A DNA stretch of 64,000 nucleotides from Chitinivibrionales bacterium. GTDB lineage: Bacteria; Fibrobacterota; Chitinivibrionia; Chitinivibrionales; WJKA01. The stretch is taken from assembly GCA_014728295.1 (NCBI GenBank), contig WJLW01000070.1, forward strand, positions 62,001 through 126,000, in the 5' to 3' direction. A program made the position numbers and the translations under genes. Positions 37,950 through 47,285 of the stretch are shown piece after piece. Below the pieces are notes generated by a model. It searched no databases, was not told the DNA's origin, and saw only the letters and a program-made list of their open reading frames with translations. Every line of letters starts with the position of its first letter. The first letter of the stretch is position 1.

Positions 37950-38114
37950 ATGATGCATCACCTGGAAATGTTGAACCAGAATCCGGAAATCAATTATAAT
38001 TATTCTCTTTTTCCGGACGGGAAGGCAGTTGTGTCGGCCATATACTGCGCATCATGTGGGCGCGCGTGGTGTCTCGAAAAGAAACAAGCGGAAAATGAGT
38101 ATGACTTGTCTTGA
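37950..38114 (+). CDS. 54-aa micro-ORF with CxxC motif (not in the supplied ORF track)
   Basis: MMHHLEMLNQNPEINYNYSLFPDGKAVVSAIYCASCGRAWCLEKKQAENEYDLS; GCAGGA about 7 nt upstream of ATG; overlaps the wza-like start. Confidence 0.45.
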   Translation: MMHHLEMLNQNPEINYNYSLFPDGKAVVSAIYCASCGRAWCLEKKQAENEYDLS

Positions 38115-38763
38115 CAGGCTCCCGGTCTTGCTACGATTTGCGGTAGTAATGCTTGCTGCAGGATATGTCTCGTCATATGGACAAATTGAGGAGTACGTGC
38201 TCAAAGCCGGAGACGTCATATCTGTCAATGTTGTCGAGCATGCCGAATTTTCGGGACGGCACAAAATCCGTCCCGACGGCAACATTAACTATCCGGTTAT
38301 CGGTGAGGTTGAAGTCGCAAGCTTGACCTGCGCGCAACTTGCGAAAGTAATGCAGGGGAAACTGGGCTCGTATATCAATAATCCGATTGTGTCAATCTCA
38401 ATCGAAGCTTATTTTGCCAATAAGATTTACATTTTAGGCGGTGTGGGCCGTTCGGGTCAATTTCAGATTTACGAGCCAATTGACGTGATGAAAGCAATCG
38501 TTATGGCCGGCGGGCTGTCCAACAGAAAAGTAAAGCACATCAAGATTATCAGAGAAGACGGAACAGTCGTAAGAATTCCCATGAAGGATTTCTGGGGCAC
38601 CGATACCAAGCGTGACAATAACAAATGGGTCATGTATCCCGGCGATACGCTCTACGTGCCTTCCAGTTTCAACGTCCCCTGGGGGCTCATTGCGACTATC
38701 CTCGGCATTGTCAGTACTTCGCTGACCATTTACCTTACCGTCAGCAATATTACCAGCAAATAA
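38095..38763 (+). CDS. Polysaccharide export protein (Wza-like, Poly_export/SLBB)
   Basis: EEYVLKAGDVISVNVVEHAEFSGRHKIRPDGNINYPVIGEVEVASLTCAQLAKVMQGKLGSYINNPIVSISIEAYFANKIYILGGVGRSGQFQI; extra C-terminal TM. Confidence 0.9.
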   Translation: MSMTCLDRLPVLLRFAVVMLAAGYVSSYGQIEEYVLKAGDVISVNVVEHAEFSGRHKIRPDGNINYPVIGEVEVASLTCAQLAKVMQGKLGSYINNPIVSISIEAYFANKIYILGGVGRSGQFQIYEPIDVMKAIVMAGGLSNRKVKHIKIIREDGTVVRIPMKDFWGTDTKRDNNKWVMYPGDTLYVPSSFNVPWGLIATILGIVSTSLTIYLTVSNITSK

Positions 38764-38788
38764 GCTTGCGAATACTCAGATTCGATAT

Positions 38789-39706
38789 ATGAATTCACCT
38801 GTCATTATCTCCTGCGGGGGAGGAAAAGGCGGAATCGGTAAGAGCACTATTGTTGCGTTTCTGGGAACCTTTCTTGCTCAGCAGGGATACCGGGTCGGTT
38901 TCGTGGATGCGGATCTGGGAGGCGCCAACCTGCACCAGTATCTTGGCGTCAGGCGTCCGGCCAAAGGATTGACCGAATTCTTGTCGGGAAAAATTAAAAA
39001 CCTTTTCGACGCGTCTATCGAAACGAACGTCCCAAACACCTGGCTGATCTGCGGATCAGGCGATAACATGGCATCTGCAAACCCGAAATTTGTGCAAAAG
39101 CAAAAACTAATTCAGCAAATAAAGCAGTTGCCCGCGGATTTTATTCTGGTCGATCTTGGCGCGGGTACCAATATTCATGTTACCGATTTTTATGCCGCCT
39201 ATCAATACAGTCTCCTGCTCTCTGATGGACTGCCTGCATCAATTGAAAACGCTTATGGCTTTTTGAAGAACGGATTGATGCGCGGGCTAATGCGTCAGAT
39301 TCCCGCTCATCATGAAATTCATGACTACTTCAGAAAATTCAGCACCGGTACGGCCGGATCGGAATTTGTGACACTTGAAGAAATGATTGCCGCGTGTGCA
39401 AAGCAATTTCCCCGGGAGGCCCGGAGTATGAAACTGTGGCTGCACCAGAAAAAGAATTTCCTTATTGTAAATATGGTCAGAGAACGGGAACCGATTTCGC
39501 GTTGTCTTAAATTTGCCGAAGTCGTGCGCAAGTATCTGGGCATATCCGTCGACTACATCGGATATGTTATTTTTTCTTCAAGCATATCCGGCAGCGTATT
39601 GCGATCGGAGCCCATTGCGTTGTCGAATCAGGATGCACAGATGACCGCGTGCGTTACTTCGCTGTGCAAAAATCTCATCGCCTTAACCCGGGGTGATACC
39701 TCATGA
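38789..39706 (+). CDS. MinD/FlhG-like P-loop ATPase
   Basis: ISCGGGKGGIGKSTIVAFLGTFLAQQGYRVGFVDADLGGANLHQYLGVRRPAKGLTEFLSGK (deviant Walker A KGGIGKS). Confidence 0.9.
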   Translation: MNSPVIISCGGGKGGIGKSTIVAFLGTFLAQQGYRVGFVDADLGGANLHQYLGVRRPAKGLTEFLSGKIKNLFDASIETNVPNTWLICGSGDNMASANPKFVQKQKLIQQIKQLPADFILVDLGAGTNIHVTDFYAAYQYSLLLSDGLPASIENAYGFLKNGLMRGLMRQIPAHHEIHDYFRKFSTGTAGSEFVTLEEMIAACAKQFPREARSMKLWLHQKKNFLIVNMVREREPISRCLKFAEVVRKYLGISVDYIGYVIFSSSISGSVLRSEPIALSNQDAQMTACVTSLCKNLIALTRGDTS

Positions 39707-40557
39707 GTTATGTCGAGTATTGGGGGCTCAAGGAAAAGCCCTTCGAAGAATTATGCGACACCCATTTTTATTTTGAAAGCGACGATCATCGCGAAGCGCT
39801 TGATCGGATGCTCTACGTTGTCAACGACCGGAATATGAATATGGGCCTGCTGACGGGTGAAGTGGGGTCGGGCAAAACCATCACCAAGAGCGTCCTGCAA
39901 AGCTCGCTTTCGCGCCACGATTTTGAAATGATCGGTTTTGAGAATTCGAACTTTACCTATTGCGACCTGCTGTACGACATCTGTTCAAGAATCACCTTCA
40001 GGGATCCTCGCATCAGTATGACCGATACGGTTGCCATGCCGCGCCGCGAAGACAAGTATATGCTGACTAATATGTTGAAAAAGAAGCTCGATACGCTCGT
40101 GTATGAAGAAAAGCGTCACCTGGTGCTGATCTTTGATGAGGCGCAGCAAATTGAAGCGCAGGTTCTCGATGAGATCAAGAATTTGACGAATATATCATCC
40201 GAAACAGAAAATTATCTGACGGTATTTCTCATCGGTCAACCGGAACTGCGTGAGCATATCCGCACGCTGAAGCAAATAGATCAGCGTATCTTTCTCCGGT
40301 TCCATCTCAACAATCTTGACTTTAATAACAGTAACAAGTATATCCAGCACCGATTACGTGTAGCCGGGCTCGAAAATCAAACCATATTCACCAGCCTTGC
40401 CTTTGAGCTACTCTTCCGCAGTACGGGCGGTGTCCCGCGCGAAATTAACCGGCTGAGCAAACTGGCGCTCAACCACGGTTTTGCGCATGAATTAAAAGAA
40501 ATCGCCAGAGAGGATATCGAAGTAATCCTCGAGGATATTCACGAGCATGCCCGATGA
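39703..40557 (+). CDS. ExeA/GspA-like AAA ATPase
   Basis: YWGLKEKPFEELCDTHFYFESDDHREALDRMLYVVNDRNMNMGLLTGEVGSGKTITKSVL...LVLIFDEAQQIEAQVLDEIKNLTN; overlaps neighbours by 4 nt. Confidence 0.9.
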   Translation: MSYVEYWGLKEKPFEELCDTHFYFESDDHREALDRMLYVVNDRNMNMGLLTGEVGSGKTITKSVLQSSLSRHDFEMIGFENSNFTYCDLLYDICSRITFRDPRISMTDTVAMPRREDKYMLTNMLKKKLDTLVYEEKRHLVLIFDEAQQIEAQVLDEIKNLTNISSETENYLTVFLIGQPELREHIRTLKQIDQRIFLRFHLNNLDFNNSNKYIQHRLRVAGLENQTIFTSLAFELLFRSTGGVPREINRLSKLALNHGFAHELKEIAREDIEVILEDIHEHAR

Positions 40558-43500
40558 GCAATGATAAAAAGCATAAACTGAGCTTCAGCAAAATCATCCG
40601 CAAGCTCGAGGGCGAGAGGGATGAACATGCTTCGCCGCATCAGCGCGGCGAAAACAGCGGATCGAATGTCGACATGAACAACCCGCTCAAGAGCCGTTCA
40701 TTTGAGGCGCCCCCGCACATGCTGCCGGAACAGCCCCGTTTTGGCGTCAATCCCCATGAACGTGAATCTCCGGCTGCAACCTTTGTCGACACGGGCATCG
40801 CGGCACCGCCGAACGCATCTCACGCTGCCTCGAATGCCGCCGCGCCGGTTTTTGCCGATACGATTGCCCCGCCCCCAAAAGGCCGCCTTGGTCAGCGTGA
40901 AACGCTATCCGGCCAATTTGACGACGAGGATGAAGAATTCGACATTTACCGGTATCTGGGAATAGTGCTGCGGCGCAAAATGATTATTATTATCAGTACG
41001 GTTCTTGTCGGGCTTTTTGCTTTGCATTCCTTTGTCAACCGCGATAAATATTTCGTTGCCAGGGCGCGCATGCTTTTTAATCCAAGCTATCAGGAACTGG
41101 TCAATGACGGATCGATTCCCTGGGAACTATTTGGTAACCGGGAGAAAAAAATCAATACGCATCTCGACCTGCTTGGATCAAACCGGGAGGTCTTCAAAAG
41201 AGTTGCCAAAGAGCTTGGGCTGGACTATTCGCCCGAGGCATTTCGGAATTTTCTGACTATCAAAAAGGGCGGTGACAGCGACAATAGCACCGACATCATC
41301 GAGATAATCTGCGAACACGAAGATGCGGCAACGGCCAGAAATATTGCCAACAGTCTCTGCAACACCTACATCGATTACATTCAGGAAGTCAATGCGCAGG
41401 ACATAACACGCATGATCCTCAAATTTGACCGCCAAATAGAAAAAGTAAGAGAGGATCTGCATCGCAAGGAGGATGCACTTCGCCATTTTAAAGAGAATCA
41501 CGGCATGTACCAGTTGTCCTCTGAGGCGAATCTGGTAGTGCAAAAGCTCAGCAATATGGAGTTGGCGCTGCAGCGGACGCAGTTGTCAATGCTTGACAAT
41601 AAGGAACGTTTTACGGCAATTCGCCGGCAAATAATCGAATTGGATTCCAATATCCTGCAATCTATTACTTTCACCAATCCCTACGAAAATTTGCTGACCG
41701 ACCTTGAATTTCAGCGCAATATTTTGCTGGCCGAATACAATCCGGATCATTTTAAAGTCAAGAATATCGAAAAGCAGATTGACCGGGTCAAGGAAGTGCT
41801 CGAAGAAGATCTCAGCAAAGTCGCCCGCAGCAAGACCTATGTCAAGAATCCTATTCGGGAACGTCTGCTGCAGTCGCTGGTAACCATGACCATTGACAAA
41901 GCCTCGCTCGAGGCAAAAAAGGCGGCGCAGGAAAAAATAATCGAGCAGTACGGTGGCGAACTTCTTGATTTACCCTCACTTGAGCAGCAATTAGTCAATT
42001 TACAAAGAGAAACCGAGGGGCTGGTCAGCTCGCTTACCTTGTTGAAAGGCCAGTACGAAAAAGCTAAAATCAAACGCGATTCGCAGGAAAGCGACCTGAA
42101 AATTCTGGAACCGGCGCGCCTGCCCAAGGCGCCGGTTTCAAAAGTCAATAAACAACGGATCTACATCGGTATCCTGGTTGGGCTTATTCTGGGAATTGCC
42201 GTTGCATTTCTGATTGAGTATCTGGATCAGACGATCAAAGATCCCAAAGAAGTGGAAAAGGTGCTTGAGCTTCCGCTCCTGGGTATCGTGCCCTATATCG
42301 AAGGTGACAAGGCAATTATCGACATGCAGGGCAAAAAAAGCAAATCCAAACTTGAACCCTTCCGCGCCTTGCGAACCAATTTGAAACACCTGGCTTCAGT
42401 TCATCATATCAGGAGTTTGATCATTTGCAGCCCGGTTAAGGGAGAAGGAAAAACAACGCTTGCGGCTAATCTGGCAATAACTTTTGCCATGGACAACATA
42501 CGGGTCATTCTGATTGACGGTGATCTTCGCCGGCCTCAGATTCATGCGTTGTTTGACATGAACAAGCAAATTGGATTTTCCGATTATATCATGGGAAGCG
42601 CAGAAATAAATGAGATAATCAAAGAAACGCCATATGAAAATCTCCATGTGGTCACGTCGGGCGAGCGGCCCCACAATCCTACAGAGCTGCTTGGCACCGT
42701 CCGGTTTGACAAAATGATCGAGGAACTCAAAGCCAATGCCGACTTGCTTATTTTCGATTCGCCTGCGTTGCTGCCGGTGAGCGATGCCATGGCGATGGCG
42801 CCCAAAATGGACAGTTGCGTGATTGTGGCCAGAACGCTGTGGACGCCGCTTAAGGCCGCCCGGCAAGCGAAAGCTCAGCTTAAGCAGATCGGCACCAATG
42901 TAATGGGTACGATTCTCAACGGCATCTCTCACTCACGCGGCTATTATCCCTATTATTACGGCTACTATCGCTATTACTCATATAAATACTCATACGACTA
43001 TGACGAAGAGCCGCGCAAGAAAAGGACAATCCGAGAATTCGGCCTTTCTGCAGAATCGAAACTGAAAGAGGCTTTGCAAACCGCACGATTCGGTATCCCG
43101 CGCATGATGGCCGCGATCGGCAAATCACTGACTTATGTGTTTACCCGCAAAACATTCTGGCTGCTGGTTTTTGCGTTGCTGGCCGTTTCGATGTTTGTAT
43201 CCGTCAAGCTCGCCGGTCTCTCCCCCGAATTCATAACGGGCATTGAATTTGTCGGTTCATCGGCTCCTGCCACACACGTGACGGATGCTGAATTTATTGC
43301 CGGGGAGAGCGGAAGCAAACCGCTGGAATCTTTCGCATCCACACCGGGCGAAGACCAGGGGCGCATTGGCAGAGCGCATATGAACGGCAATGAGATGAAA
43401 CTGCGCGACTCATTGCATTTTACCGGTTCATTTGCAGCCTGGCAAGCCGCATTGCTTGCCAGGGATGATGAAAAAGTGATTTCAAGCTATGATCGGCAGA

Positions 43501-43754
43501 AATTCAAATCTCCACAGGGTGATTTCATGCTCTGGTATGCCGAAAATTTTGAGAAATTGATGCAGGGCGAAGTCCATGTCGATACAAGCTGGTCTGATGC
43601 CTATCAACACAATTATCGCAAAGCTTCTACGCTACTGTCGATTGTTACGGGAAAGAATGATACGGTGAGTATACGGTGCGAACAGATCTGGGTCTCTACC
43701 GGAATCGACTGGAAAATTGTCGGCGAAAAACACCTCAGGCTGGAAACGCGATGA
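40554..43754 (+). CDS. Wzc/GumC-type chain-length determinant fused to BY-kinase, with a third TM and C-terminal NTF2-like domain
   Basis: Wzz N-domain, GNVR-like 'RLPKAPVSKVNKQRIYIGILVGLILGIAVAFLIEYLDQ', Walker A 'SPVKGEGKTTLAANLAI', Walker A' 'VILIDGDLRRPQIH', Tyr cluster, TM 'FWLLVFALLAVSMFVSVKLAGL', C-terminal SnoaL/NTF2-like segment. Confidence 0.88.
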   Translation: MSNDKKHKLSFSKIIRKLEGERDEHASPHQRGENSGSNVDMNNPLKSRSFEAPPHMLPEQPRFGVNPHERESPAATFVDTGIAAPPNASHAASNAAAPVFADTIAPPPKGRLGQRETLSGQFDDEDEEFDIYRYLGIVLRRKMIIIISTVLVGLFALHSFVNRDKYFVARARMLFNPSYQELVNDGSIPWELFGNREKKINTHLDLLGSNREVFKRVAKELGLDYSPEAFRNFLTIKKGGDSDNSTDIIEIICEHEDAATARNIANSLCNTYIDYIQEVNAQDITRMILKFDRQIEKVREDLHRKEDALRHFKENHGMYQLSSEANLVVQKLSNMELALQRTQLSMLDNKERFTAIRRQIIELDSNILQSITFTNPYENLLTDLEFQRNILLAEYNPDHFKVKNIEKQIDRVKEVLEEDLSKVARSKTYVKNPIRERLLQSLVTMTIDKASLEAKKAAQEKIIEQYGGELLDLPSLEQQLVNLQRETEGLVSSLTLLKGQYEKAKIKRDSQESDLKILEPARLPKAPVSKVNKQRIYIGILVGLILGIAVAFLIEYLDQTIKDPKEVEKVLELPLLGIVPYIEGDKAIIDMQGKKSKSKLEPFRALRTNLKHLASVHHIRSLIICSPVKGEGKTTLAANLAITFAMDNIRVILIDGDLRRPQIHALFDMNKQIGFSDYIMGSAEINEIIKETPYENLHVVTSGERPHNPTELLGTVRFDKMIEELKANADLLIFDSPALLPVSDAMAMAPKMDSCVIVARTLWTPLKAARQAKAQLKQIGTNVMGTILNGISHSRGYYPYYYGYYRYYSYKYSYDYDEEPRKKRTIREFGLSAESKLKEALQTARFGIPRMMAAIGKSLTYVFTRKTFWLLVFALLAVSMFVSVKLAGLSPEFITGIEFVGSSAPATHVTDAEFIAGESGSKPLESFASTPGEDQGRIGRAHMNGNEMKLRDSLHFTGSFAAWQAALLARDDEKVISSYDRQKFKSPQGDFMLWYAENFEKLMQGEVHVDTSWSDAYQHNYRKASTLLSIVTGKNDTVSIRCEQIWVSTGIDWKIVGEKHLRLETR

Positions 43755-45334
43755 AACCTACCGGTCAACAAAAAGCCTTTTTTTATATAACCTGCCTGCT
43801 CTTAACGGGCGGCATCCTCGCACAGGTTTACCGGCTTGCGGATGCATATTTTGTAAGCAAAGATGCTCTCAAAAAGCATGGCTATCTTATTGACGTACAC
43901 GGCCATGTCAACCGTCCCGGCAAATATCGTGTTGCTCCCGGCACCTCGCAATTCGAAATTCTGCAGGTTGCCGGCATTCGTCCGCGGTCTGATATCTCGA
44001 CTTTTAACCTGACGCAACAGGTCGACAACCAATCGCGCATCGCTGTCGATTCGATGGAAGAACCGGCAACCCTCAAGGAAAGTGAGGGGAACGTACGGCT
44101 TGAGTTTTTCTTTGGCGAATTGAACATTGTATCGGCTGATGGTCGCAGCCGGCCAAGGCAGGAAGGTCTTGGCATCAATCCCGGTGACCGTCTCATCACC
44201 GAGGCTCAATCGCAGGCGGAACTGTCGGTCAACTCCTTTTCGCGTGTTGACCTCGACGATTTCACCGAAGTGCTGGTTGAAAAAATCGGTGCGCCCGAAG
44301 GCAATAAGCGGGTAGTGGAGTTTTTTCAAAAATCAGGAATTGCCTGGTATAAAATGGCCTACACCAATCAATCCGAATTGCATCGCATCATAACACCGTT
44401 TGCCGTCGTTTCCGTGGGCGGCAGTGGGGCCGATTTTATGATCGAATCGAAATACGACGAGCTGTTGGTGCATAACATTGACGGGCTGCTGCTTATTGAG
44501 CGACCGGGCGGCGAAGAGGCGATCAATCTGATTTCGGGTCAGACTGCCGTGTGTTTCAGCGATGCGCGGCCGTTTCAGGTACGCACCCTTGCCGCAGATG
44601 TGAGTCCAAATGAAAAATTTTCGGAGTTGATAAAAGAAAAAACCAATTACATGGTCCGGCACATGCCGCTCAATATGCTTTACTGCGCGATCCCTTCTGT
44701 GTATCACTATATCAGCGTGGATTTCGAACGCGGCATCGTGCACGTGGTTTCACTGCCGAATGATCTTTCCGTACTTCAGTTTGCCCAGGGCATACAAACG
44801 CTCGATCAGGCACTGTTGAGCGGCGGGCCGGTGTTTACCTCTACGATTGTTGAGCGGATAATGGATTCGCGCATTGACAAACACGTCTTGATGAAAGCGC
44901 AGGACGTGGTTGGCATTGTTGATATTTTCGGCGGTATAGAAATAGACGTTGATGCAAAGGCAGCCTCGCATTTAAACCTGCCGACCGGGAAACATACGCT
45001 GTCCAGCGCACAATTATTGATATTTCTGAAACCAAGCATCTCCGGCTGGGATGATAGTCGCCAAAGGCAATACCGGGTTCTTGAAGCTGTTTATGAAAGC
45101 ATCAAATTAAAAAGCCTGGTTGTTACCGCAGTGTTGGCACAACAGATCATTTCCAAAATAAAAACCAATTTCGCTGCCTCAGATGTTATGGCTCAGTATC
45201 AGAAATTCATCGAACGCAAGAACTGGCAGTTTAAAACCTATATGCTGCCGGTTCAGTCCGTTAACCGCAAAGGGCGTATCTACAAAGAGCCGGATCTGAA
45301 AAAATGCCGAGAGCTGCTCTACCCTGAAAAATGA
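43751..45334 (+). CDS. SLBB-FecR-LCP (LytR-CpsA-Psr-like) fusion protein
   Basis: TM; 'YLIDVHGHVNRPGKYRVAPGTSQFEILQVAGIRP' (SLBB-like); 'INPGDRLITEAQSQAELSVNSFSRVDLDDFTEVLVEKI' (FecR-like); 'VVGIVDIFGGIEIDVDAKAASHLNLPTGKHTLSSAQLLIFLKPSISGWDDSRQRQYRVLEAVYES' (LCP-like). Confidence 0.65.
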   Translation: MKPTGQQKAFFYITCLLLTGGILAQVYRLADAYFVSKDALKKHGYLIDVHGHVNRPGKYRVAPGTSQFEILQVAGIRPRSDISTFNLTQQVDNQSRIAVDSMEEPATLKESEGNVRLEFFFGELNIVSADGRSRPRQEGLGINPGDRLITEAQSQAELSVNSFSRVDLDDFTEVLVEKIGAPEGNKRVVEFFQKSGIAWYKMAYTNQSELHRIITPFAVVSVGGSGADFMIESKYDELLVHNIDGLLLIERPGGEEAINLISGQTAVCFSDARPFQVRTLAADVSPNEKFSELIKEKTNYMVRHMPLNMLYCAIPSVYHYISVDFERGIVHVVSLPNDLSVLQFAQGIQTLDQALLSGGPVFTSTIVERIMDSRIDKHVLMKAQDVVGIVDIFGGIEIDVDAKAASHLNLPTGKHTLSSAQLLIFLKPSISGWDDSRQRQYRVLEAVYESIKLKSLVVTAVLAQQIISKIKTNFAASDVMAQYQKFIERKNWQFKTYMLPVQSVNRKGRIYKEPDLKKCRELLYPEK

Positions 45335-45402
45335 TACTCACGGTTGCTTCACCGGCGCCTCATTCGTATTTTATGCCATTGCTTATGCCCGCAGGACAAT
45401 CT

Positions 45403-46290
45403 ATGAAACTAGCAGTAGTCGGGTCGAATGGACAGCTTGGTACGGATATGATATCCAGCGCAACGGCGCGCGGCTACGAGTGCTGTGGTGTTGACGTTCC
45501 GGATATCGACATCGCCAGCCAAGCGAGTATTGCCCATTTTCTTGACCGCCATGCGCCGGATGTGGTTATTAACTGCGCCGCCTACACTGCGGTTGATAAT
45601 TGCGAAAGCGACAAAGACATTGCATTCAAAGTAAATGCCGACGGTGTTGCGAATCTGGCGCGATGCTGCCAAAATGCCGAATGCGACATCGTCCACATCA
45701 GTACGGATTATGTTTTTGACGGAACCAAAACAACACCCTACCTCGAGTCGGATGAGACCTGTCCGCAATCAATTTACGGTGCATCAAAGCTCAAAGGCGA
45801 AGTGTTGTTGAGAGAGCAGACGGATGCCTGGTACATTTTCCGGATTGCCTGGTTGTACGGGTGTAATGGTTCCAACTTTGCCAAAACCATAGCAGACGTC
45901 GCCCGGCGCAAAGCACGTGAAGGCGCTGCGCTGAAGGTGGTTGACGATCAGACCGGCTCACCCACCTATACCCGGGAAGTGTGCCGGCAAATTCTGGCGG
46001 TTATCCCCCTGCGCCGTTTTGGGTTATACCATTGTACCGCCGAGGGAAACTGCACCTGGTATGATTTTGCCCGCAAGATTTGTGAAGCCAACGCAATTTC
46101 GGTACAACTTGAGCCCTGCGCAACCGGGGAGTTTCCTCGTCCGGCGCCGAGACCGGCCTATAGTGTGCTCGAAAATGCACATCTGAAAAATACCGGGTTG
46201 CAATGCATGAAGCACTGGGAAACAGCCTACGGGGACTTTCTGAACGAGTCGAATTCACCCCCATTTGCCGGAGGATACGTAAGTGAATAA
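45403..46290 (+). CDS. rfbD: dTDP-4-dehydrorhamnose reductase
   Basis: MKLAVVGSNGQLGTDM...DVVINCAAYTAVDNCESDKDIAFKVNADGVANLA...ISTDYVFDGTK...YGASKLKGE...FRIAWLYG...DDQTGSPTYT. Confidence 0.93.
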   Translation: MKLAVVGSNGQLGTDMISSATARGYECCGVDVPDIDIASQASIAHFLDRHAPDVVINCAAYTAVDNCESDKDIAFKVNADGVANLARCCQNAECDIVHISTDYVFDGTKTTPYLESDETCPQSIYGASKLKGEVLLREQTDAWYIFRIAWLYGCNGSNFAKTIADVARRKAREGAALKVVDDQTGSPTYTREVCRQILAVIPLRRFGLYHCTAEGNCTWYDFARKICEANAISVQLEPCATGEFPRPAPRPAYSVLENAHLKNTGLQCMKHWETAYGDFLNESNSPPFAGGYVSE

Positions 46291-47278
46291 AATGCTGGTT
46301 ACCGGAGGTGCCGGTTTCATCGGCTCAAATTTTGTATTGCACTTGTTGGCGAAGGGCTCCGATTATCGCATTGTCAATCTTGACAATCTGACATACGCGG
46401 GCAATATCAAAAATCTCGATCCGGTTGCGCAACATCAGAATTATACTTTCGTTCAGGGCGATATCAGGGATAAAAATCTGGTTACTGCACTGTTTGAATC
46501 CCACCGGTTTGACGGCGTGATCCATTTTGCAGCAGAATCCCACGTTGACCGCTCCATCGAAGGCCCGGAGGTATTTGTCACCACCAATGTTCTGGGAACG
46601 CAGACGCTGCTTGATGTTGCACTGAATGCATGGAAAGATTCATTGGATGGAAAGCTGTTTATTCACGTATCGACCGATGAGGTGTATGGCTCACTTGGAC
46701 CAACAGAGTATTTTACCGAACAGACTCCGCTTGCACCCAACAGTCCGTATTCCGCAAGTAAAGCGGGCGCCGATTGTCTTACCCGGGCATACCATACAAC
46801 ATTCGGGCTGCCAACGATAATAACCAGATGCTCGAATAATTATGGCCCGCTGCAATTTCCCGAAAAACTGATTCCATTGATGATTGTCAATGCTTTGCAC
46901 GACAAGCCTCTGCCGGTATATGGTGACGGGAAAAATGTGCGCGACTGGCTGTATGTCAGAGATCATTGTTCTGCCCTCGAAACGGTGCTCGACCGCGGCA
47001 AGCCGGGAGAGGTGTATAACATCGGGGGCAACAACGAAATGCACAATATCGATATCGTTAAGCTGCTTCTCGAACATCTGGGTAAACCGGAATCGCTGAT
47101 CACCTATGTAACCGATCGACTGGGCCACGATCGGCGCTATGCCATCGATGCATCGAAAATCAAGGCAGAATTAGGCTGGGAGCCGCAGGTTACTTTCCAC
47201 GAAGGGATTAAAAGCACCATTGACTGGTACCTGAAAAACCGGCACTGGTGGCAGGAGCTGCAAAAGAGACATCCCTGA
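46283..47278 (+). CDS. rfbB: dTDP-glucose 4,6-dehydratase
   Basis: MLVTGGAGFIGSNFVLHLL...HFAAESHVDRSIEGPEVFVTTNVLGTQTLLD...VSTDEVYGSLG...YSASKAGADCLTRAYHTTFGLPTIITRCSNNYGP. Confidence 0.95.
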   Translation: MNKMLVTGGAGFIGSNFVLHLLAKGSDYRIVNLDNLTYAGNIKNLDPVAQHQNYTFVQGDIRDKNLVTALFESHRFDGVIHFAAESHVDRSIEGPEVFVTTNVLGTQTLLDVALNAWKDSLDGKLFIHVSTDEVYGSLGPTEYFTEQTPLAPNSPYSASKAGADCLTRAYHTTFGLPTIITRCSNNYGPLQFPEKLIPLMIVNALHDKPLPVYGDGKNVRDWLYVRDHCSALETVLDRGKPGEVYNIGGNNEMHNIDIVKLLLEHLGKPESLITYVTDRLGHDRRYAIDASKIKAELGWEPQVTFHEGIKSTIDWYLKNRHWWQELQKRHP

Positions 47279-47285
47279 AAAATAC

